This document shows, one piece after another, positions 16,846 through 20,709 of a stretch of DNA of 20,709 nt. How positions within the stretch are numbered: the stretch's first letter is position 1; each line of letters starts with the position of its first letter. Location: contig DHJA01000106.1 in the NCBI GenBank assembly GCA_002404095.1, forward strand, positions 1-20,709, given 5' to 3'. This stretch comes from Planctomycetaceae bacterium UBA4732 (GTDB taxonomy: Bacteria; Planctomycetota; Planctomycetia; Gemmatales; Gemmataceae). Under the pieces are notes generated by a model that worked only from the letters and a program-made list of their open reading frames with translations, was not told the origin of the DNA and ran no database searches. The position numbers and the translations under genes are program-made.

Positions 16846-18195
16846 TCACGCCGTCAATAGCGCCCCCGCCGCCCGACATAGTTCCTTCGCCTCCGCCGCC
16901 CACGGCGCCTCGGCGATGACGCGCACAATCGGCTCGGTGTTGCTCGGCCGCACATGCAGCCAACGGTCGGCCCAGTCCAGCCGCAGCCCGTCCGTCCGAT
17001 CCGCCCGCGCCTCCGGCCAGCGCTTCGTCAGCGCCTCGAACAACTCTGGCAGCCGCTCCCGTTCCACGGTATATTTGTCTTTGACGATGTGATAAGTCGG
17101 CAATTCCGCGACCAGCTCGCTTAGCTTCTTTCCCGTCTCGGCCATCAGGTTCAGGATCAGGCCCATGCCGATGAATGGGTCGCGCACCAAGCCGACGCGC
17201 GGGTCGATCACGCCGCCGTTGCCCTCGCCGCCGAACACGGCCCCGACTTCCAGCATTTTGTCCGCGACGTTCGCCTCGCCCACCGCCGAGCGGTGGAACG
17301 CACAGCCGAACCGCGTCGCCACGTCCTCCACCACGCGCGACGTGGACATATTCACCACCACCGGGCCGCGTTCCCGGCTCAGACGGAACCGCGCGGCCAG
17401 GGCCAGCGTCAATTCCTCTCCGATATAGCGGCCGTTCTCGTCGATCAGCGCGAGACGGTCGGAATCGGGATCAAGCGCGAAGCCGATGTGGGCGCCGTGA
17501 ACGCGGACGAGCGGGCCAACTTCGCGGAGATTGGCCTCCGTCGGCTCCGGTTCGTGCAGGAAGGCGCCGTCCGCGTCGCAGCCGTGGCAGACCGTTTCGA
17601 CGCCAAGCGATGCCAAAACCGCGAAACCCAAGGGACCGCCGGCCCCGCCATTGGCGTCGAGGAACGCGCTCAATCCCGCCGCTCGAATCGCTTCCACATC
17701 CACCAACTGCAACACGCGCTCGCGATGGTCGTCTTCCGCCTTGTGATAGTCTTGTACTCCGCCAATCTTGTTCCACGGCACGAGCGCGGCGGCGCCGGTC
17801 TCGAAAAGAGTTTGCACCTTCCGGCCTTCAACTGCGCTGAGAACGCGACCGTCGGGTCCGAACAACTTGAAGCCGTTCCACTCGGCCGGATTGTGCGAGG
17901 CGGTGATCTGCACACCGCCAGCCGCTTGCAGAGTACGCACGGCCAGTCCGACCGTCGGCGTGGGAGCGACGGTCAGGTCGTGGACTTCGCAGCCGGCGGC
18001 GGTCAGGCCGGCCAGGATGGCATGGCGCAACATCGCGCCGCTGGGCCGGCCGTCGCGGCCTACCACGACCGGGCCGCCGTTGACGTAGGCGCCGAGCGCC
18101 GAGGCGAAGGCCAACGCATCCGCCGGCGTCAGGGATCGGCCGATCGCGCCGCGAATCCCCGACACGCTTACAATCAGGCCGTTTGCCGTACTCAT
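16846..18195 (-). CDS. glmM: Phosphohexomutase (phosphoglucosamine/phosphomannomutase type)
   Basis: 449 residues of the alpha-D-phosphohexomutase superfamily, interconverting sugar 6- and 1-phosphates, probably glucosamine phosphate for cell-envelope UDP-GlcNAc. All four signature loops are visible: ITASHNPAEWNGFK with the phosphoserine, DPDSDRLALID binding Mg, GEGNGG for sugar recognition, and RPSNTEPIVRV for the phosphate. GEGNGG resembles archaeal-type GlmM rather than the GEQSGH of E. coli GlmM, so the substrate (glucosamine, mannose or glucose phosphate) is uncertain. The ATG at 18195 has GGAGG about 8 nt upstream; the longer in-frame start at 18327 overlaps the PIN gene and adds non-family sequence. 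The gene follows the PIN toxin gene by 79 nt on the same strand. Confidence 0.9.
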   Translation of the reverse strand: MSTANGLIVSVSGIRGAIGRSLTPADALAFASALGAYVNGGPVVVGRDGRPSGAMLRHAILAGLTAAGCEVHDLTVAPTPTVGLAVRTLQAAGGVQITASHNPAEWNGFKLFGPDGRVLSAVEGRKVQTLFETGAAALVPWNKIGGVQDYHKAEDDHRERVLQLVDVEAIRAAGLSAFLDANGGAGGPLGFAVLASLGVETVCHGCDADGAFLHEPEPTEANLREVGPLVRVHGAHIGFALDPDSDRLALIDENGRYIGEELTLALAARFRLSRERGPVVVNMSTSRVVEDVATRFGCAFHRSAVGEANVADKMLEVGAVFGGEGNGGVIDPRVGLVRDPFIGMGLILNLMAETGKKLSELVAELPTYHIVKDKYTVERERLPELFEALTKRWPEARADRTDGLRLDWADRWLHVRPSNTEPIVRVIAEAPWAAEAKELCRAAGALLTA

Positions 18196-18274
18196 AGTCG
18201 CCTCCTTCCCGACCATCGTATGCCGGGCGGTTCGGGGTGTCCGGGGAAGGCGTGGGGAAGGGCCGTGGCGTTGC

Positions 18275-18700
18275 TCACGGGAAGGAAGCGAGTGTGCGGA
18301 TGAAGGGGAAGGTGGGCCGCAAAGCACGGACCATAGTAGTGTCTGCGGTCACCAACTCGCATTGCTCCTGGTCCGCGAGAGCGACGTAGATGCAGTCGTA
18401 CACTCCAACCCGCATGGTAGAGGAAATGTCGATCGCACGAAGGAGGAAGGGCTGGAATGGGAAGCTACGCGGCGGAGTCGTCAGGATATCCACGAACAGA
18501 GTCCGAGCCTGCCCGATAGCGATGCGCCCCTGTCTCTCGGCTCGTGTCAGAGCATGGGAGGCTTCTACCGTGAAGATTTCAGGTGAAATCAGATCGTGGA
18601 ATGAATTTCGGAGATTGTCGCGGAGCCTGAGGGCCCTGTCCGAATCGGGTTCAGCGAGCACCCATTTGACCATCACCGACGAGTCCATGACGTACTTCAT
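18275..18700 (-). CDS. PIN-domain toxin (VapC-like)
   Basis: 141-residue PIN nuclease. The acidic metal-binding residues are present: Asp6 (YVMDSSVMVKW), Glu46 (FTVEASHAL), Asp102 (YDCIYVALA) and Asp120 (LVTADTTMV). The spacing and length fit VapC toxins, which cleave specific RNAs. Its ATG overlaps the stop codon of the upstream small gene (ATGA), the usual antitoxin-first toxin-antitoxin arrangement. All catalytic positions are retained, so the toxin appears functional. Target RNA is unknown. Confidence 0.9.
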   Translation of the reverse strand: MKYVMDSSVMVKWVLAEPDSDRALRLRDNLRNSFHDLISPEIFTVEASHALTRAERQGRIAIGQARTLFVDILTTPPRSFPFQPFLLRAIDISSTMRVGVYDCIYVALADQEQCELVTADTTMVRALRPTFPFIRTLASFP

Positions 18701-18921
18701 GGGAGCGGGCCGCGCAACTCGCGGATGGCGGGAACGGCGATGTCCACAAGCCCATGCCTCCGGAAGACCTCTTCACGGATCCGACGGCCGCCCTCCTGAA
18801 CCCGATATACGACCTCGGGATCGACGAGAGTTCCGGTAAGGAACGCTTGCATGACCGCCTCTTCGTCGGCCTGAACGGAGGGATCGAGAGATTGATCAGT
18901 GAGGGAGCTGTAACGCATCAT
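18697..18921 (-). CDS. Antitoxin of PIN-toxin pair
   Basis: Up to 74 residues; not a recognised AbrB, RHH or Phd type. The core (DPEVVYRVQEGGRRIREEVFRRHGLVDIAVPAIRELRG) is of the kind commonly found directly before PIN toxin genes, ending in the short C-terminal peptide expected to fill the toxin groove. The start is uncertain: ATGs at 18921 and 18918 have no ribosome site and fall near the predicted transcription start (a leaderless mRNA), while an ATG at 18852 has GAGG about 7 nt upstream and would give 51 residues. It overlaps the toxin gene by 4 nt. Confidence 0.72.
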   Translation of the reverse strand: MMRYSSLTDQSLDPSVQADEEAVMQAFLTGTLVDPEVVYRVQEGGRRIREEVFRRHGLVDIAVPAIRELRGPLP

Positions 18922-18924
18922 GAG

Positions 18925-18955
18925 AGTATTTTCCCAGCAGGGAACATTCTGTCAA
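18925..18955 (-). promoter_or_regulatory. Promoter and operator of the antitoxin-PIN pair
   Basis: On the minus strand a perfect TTGACA (18950-18955) is followed after 19 nt by AATACT (18925-18930). The spacer contains the inverted repeat TTCCC-N4-GGGAA (18931-18944), a likely autorepression site. The 19-nt spacing is long, so the -10 assignment is tentative. Confidence 0.5.
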
Positions 18956-19056
18956 TAGTCGCTTGAAAACGCGACAAGGGGGATATCGCAAATGTACGAC
19001 ATCCCATTTTCCGCACCCGATTTCTCTCCCGGTGTCCCGGCATCGGCGGTCCCTAA

Positions 19057-19239
19057 TCAATCCTTGATACCGAAGTGCTGCTTCAGCCGGTCGGTCGTGT
19101 ACGGCCATTTGGCGTCACGAGGCGCGGCGACGCAGTTCTGATTGCCGAATAAGCCTGGCTCGCGCACAGCCTGGGACAGCGGAACCGATTTGATCCAGCG
19201 AACTCGCGCTACATACTCGCTCAGGTCCGCGTCGGCGGC
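19057..19239 (-). pseudogene. Detached C-terminus of the nuclease gene
   Basis: Beyond the TAA at 19240-19242 the frame stays open for 60 codons and ends at TGA (19057-19059). The translation (SEYVARVRWIKSVPLSQAV, EPGLFGNQNCVAAP, KWPYTTDRLKQHFGI) reads like the conserved tail of this nuclease family, where R-V-K-W-I-K and F-G-N-Q-N-T type motifs are expected. The upstream part is therefore truncated by a nonsense codon. There is no start codon with a ribosome site for independent expression. Confidence 0.75.
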
Positions 19240-20169
19240 TTACTCGCCCATATCCTTGCAGGCAATTCCCGCTTGAAGAAGCGGGACCGTCTCGCCTTTC
19301 TCGTTCTTGACCACGAAATCCTTCACCCGCACGGCGGCGTCCTCAACGATGCCGGCGCCGACGTAGCCCTTTTGGGGCGCATAGACCCAGATTCGGTTGC
19401 CTGGCTTTAGCCGTTGCATCGCGTCACGGAACATCGGGCCGTACCCCGCGCTGACGAAACCGAACCGGCGAGCATCCTCCCAATTACGGAGATTGCACTC
19501 GCCGAAGTTGACGTAGTACTCGCCATTAAACGCGACCCGCTCCCGCGCGGCGGGCGTCGCGGGCGCGCCGCCTTGCGGCGCGTCTATATCGCGCAGCCAT
19601 GCGCGGGTGAGGTATTCCCGATCGCCGTCCCTAAACACACGGAAGAAGGCCGCATTGATCCGCACGTCGTACTCATCCGCGAGATAGCCGACGATGCGCT
19701 CGGTGGCTGCGTCGAGCGTCGCCGCCACAATGACCAGTTCATGTGACGTGTTAAGTGCCTCCAGAGCGGGCAGGTTCCGGAAATGCTCATGGAAGGCCTC
19801 TTCGAGCGTCTTTGCGGGAGATTCAGGAAGGTAATCCTTTTGGTATTTGGCGAAGATGCGCCGCACCTCTTCAGGCTGGATGGTCTTGACGTATGAGCCG
19901 TAGTCGAGCGCCTGGGCGACGACCTCGCGCTCGGTCTTGTTCCGCTTGAGTTCGAGCACAATGAGTCTGCCTTCGCCGTCGATGCAGAGAAGATCGATGA
20001 ACTTGCCCCACGGCGTAGATACTTGGCGCCCGATGACCATCCAGTGCGCCGATGCGATCGAGATATCGCGCGCCAGGATGTCTTCAAGGCGCGACTCAAG
20101 GTCGAGCATTGAAACGTCCACGCGTGTTAGACCGGAATCGATTCGCCATACGGACAGTTCGAGCGGCAT
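19240..20169 (-). CDS. DUF91/NucS-like PD-(D/E)XK nuclease, truncated by nonsense codon
   Basis: 309 residues before the TAA; about 369 if read through. The N-terminal half is a PD-(D/E)XK nuclease domain: Asp59 (GKFIDLLCID), Glu73-Leu-Lys75 (IVLELKRN), then Gln86 in REVVAQALDYGSYVK, with an acidic helix before it (LESRLEDILA). This pattern is seen in NucS/RecB-like DUF91 proteins that act on branched or mismatched DNA or in defence. The C-terminal half (FGECNLRNWEDARRFGFVSAG ... GNRIWVYAPQKGYVGAGIV) resembles an EVE/PUA-like domain that may recognise modified bases. No ribosome site is obvious before the ATG at 20169. The nuclease core is intact, so the short product might still act. Confidence 0.78.
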   Translation of the reverse strand: MPLELSVWRIDSGLTRVDVSMLDLESRLEDILARDISIASAHWMVIGRQVSTPWGKFIDLLCIDGEGRLIVLELKRNKTEREVVAQALDYGSYVKTIQPEEVRRIFAKYQKDYLPESPAKTLEEAFHEHFRNLPALEALNTSHELVIVAATLDAATERIVGYLADEYDVRINAAFFRVFRDGDREYLTRAWLRDIDAPQGGAPATPAARERVAFNGEYYVNFGECNLRNWEDARRFGFVSAGYGPMFRDAMQRLKPGNRIWVYAPQKGYVGAGIVEDAAVRVKDFVVKNEKGETVPLLQAGIACKDMGE

Positions 20170-20325
20170 GAAATGAGTTTACACGAATGGTTCACCTGCG
20201 GCAAAGGAAGCCGCTCAATTCTTACTCGACGAGGACCGGGGAAGCAAAAGCGGCCAGAAATCCCGGCTTGCACTCGCCGGGGCGGGCCAAGGCGCGGTAG
20301 GATAAGGGTGAGGAGAACAGGACCA

Positions 20326-20583
20326 ATGACCAAAACCCTTCAAGCCGTCTATGAAAAGGGTGTGCTCCGGCCCCTTGAACCGCTAGAGTTACGCGACCAG
20401 CAATTCGTCAACGTCACGCTCTCGGACGAAGCGCCGCCGGAGCCTTGGCTCGACGCCGAACGCCTGGCCGCCTGCACTGGGGAAGCGGACGATGCCGTGA
20501 GCCTCGAAGAGTTTCGGGCGGCGCTGGCCAAAATCCCCGGCTCGCTGACGGAAGACTTCATCGCCGAACGTGAAGACCGCTAA
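20326..20583 (+). CDS. DUF104-family antitoxin
   Basis: 85 residues. The N-terminus TKTLQAVYEKGVLRPLEPLELRDQQFVNVTL is the signature of DUF104/AF2212-like antitoxins (compare I-x-A-x-Y-E-x-G-V-L-K-P-L in the family). The C-terminal tail is acidic and would bind the toxin. The ATG at 20326 is chosen because the family starts here, with AGGA and GAGGAG ribosome-like sequences close upstream; a longer in-frame reading from 20173 is not conserved-looking. It is followed directly by a PIN-toxin start, with the stop codon TAA abutting the ATG of the toxin (TAAATG). Confidence 0.85.
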   Translation: MTKTLQAVYEKGVLRPLEPLELRDQQFVNVTLSDEAPPEPWLDAERLAACTGEADDAVSLEEFRAALAKIPGSLTEDFIAEREDR

Positions 20584-20709
20584 ATGTCCGACCACTTCAT
20601 CGACACGAGCGCCCTGGGGAAGTGCTGCCACGCCGACTACCTTGCCGCCTTGTCGTCGTTCCCACGCTCTGCGTGGGAACCCACGCCCGGACGCTCTGCG
20701 TCCCGACTC
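20584..20709 (+). CDS. PIN-domain toxin, 5' fragment running into a repeat element
   Basis: 42 codons to the window edge. The start SDHFIDTSALGKCCHADY matches the first strand and helix of PIN toxins, with catalytic Asp7, and follows a DUF104 antitoxin directly. After about codon 22 the PIN sequence is lost: from about 20658 the DNA is a palindromic repeat element read in frame as SFPRSAWEPTPGRSASR without a stop. The toxin is therefore probably disrupted by the repeat, though the rest of the gene lies outside the window and could resume beyond it. Confidence 0.65.
   Translation, partial: MSDHFIDTSALGKCCHADYLAALSSFPRSAWEPTPGRSASRL
20658..20703. repeat. REP-like double hairpin element
   Basis: Two hairpins with TCT loops: GTTCCCACGC-TCT-GCGTGGGAAC (20658-20680, perfect 10-bp arms) and GGACGC-TCT-GCGTCC (20689-20703). 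This word pair is a familiar dispersed intergenic repeat in many bacterial genomes. It may continue past the right edge. Here it lies inside a toxin reading frame. Confidence 0.85.

Noticed and set aside
18196..18327. Longer start for the phosphohexomutase
   Set aside because: It would overlap the PIN gene and lacks family similarity; the ATG at 18195 has a strong GGAGG site.
14636..19242. Recoding of TAA as an amino acid (two genes have internal TAA)
   Set aside because: TAA ends several intact genes here, such as those for BMC-P, AckA and PduL, and the kinase also carries a frameshift, so mutation or sequence error is simpler.

Overview
The window looks like a piece of a planctomycete chromosome, probably from the Gemmatales/Gemmataceae. 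This is inferred from the high G+C content, a PVM-type (Planctomycetes-Verrucomicrobia) bacterial microcompartment locus, a very large ECF sigma factor fused to an envelope-type C-terminal half, and a Ser/Thr kinase with the HRDLKPAN/DWG signature followed by TPRs. No rRNA, tRNA, CRISPR or phage genes were seen.

Layout. (1) 1-3905, minus strand: the promoter-proximal part of a PVM microcompartment operon, read in the order DeoR regulator, PduL phosphotransacylase, two BMC-H shell proteins, acetate kinase, BMC-P pentamer. It runs off the left edge, where the aldehyde dehydrogenase and sugar-phosphate aldolase would be expected. PduL and AckA would turn an acyl-CoA made inside the shell into acid plus ATP. 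DeoR overlaps pduL by ATGA and has a strong promoter carrying an inverted repeat. (2) 3980-6395, plus strand: a two-gene cassette (DUF5678-like small protein plus retropepsin-like aspartic protease) present twice. Each copy has the same promoter architecture and a TAATG junction, and a membrane-anchored MORN/YwqK-like protein lies between them. (3) 6408-9098, minus: leucyl-tRNA synthetase, with a repeat element inside its coding sequence. (4) 9164-13922: an orphan tandem DUF433-like protein, the giant ECF sigma fusion on the opposite strand, and a DUF433/DUF5615 toxin-antitoxin-like pair. (5) 13946-16776, minus: a Ser/Thr kinase-TPR gene that appears broken by a frameshift and a nonsense codon, probably with a third lesion at the 5' end. 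(6) 16846-18921, minus: a phosphohexomutase (GlmM/ManB type) preceded by an antitoxin/PIN-toxin pair. (7) 19057-20169, minus: a DUF91/NucS-like PD-(D/E)XK nuclease cut 60 codons short by an in-frame TAA. (8) 20326-20709, plus: a DUF104-like antitoxin and a PIN toxin whose 5' end runs into a REP-like palindromic element at the window edge.

The most notable signals are: the duplicated DUF5678-retropepsin cassette, whose two protease genes are sharply mosaic (17 differences in the last 264 nt, strong divergence before that); an exact 29-nt repeat found both after pduL and in frame inside leuS; a perfect 28-bp inverted repeat between shell gene and ackA; and several genes carrying single-site inactivating lesions. 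All functional calls are by motif recognition, without database searches.
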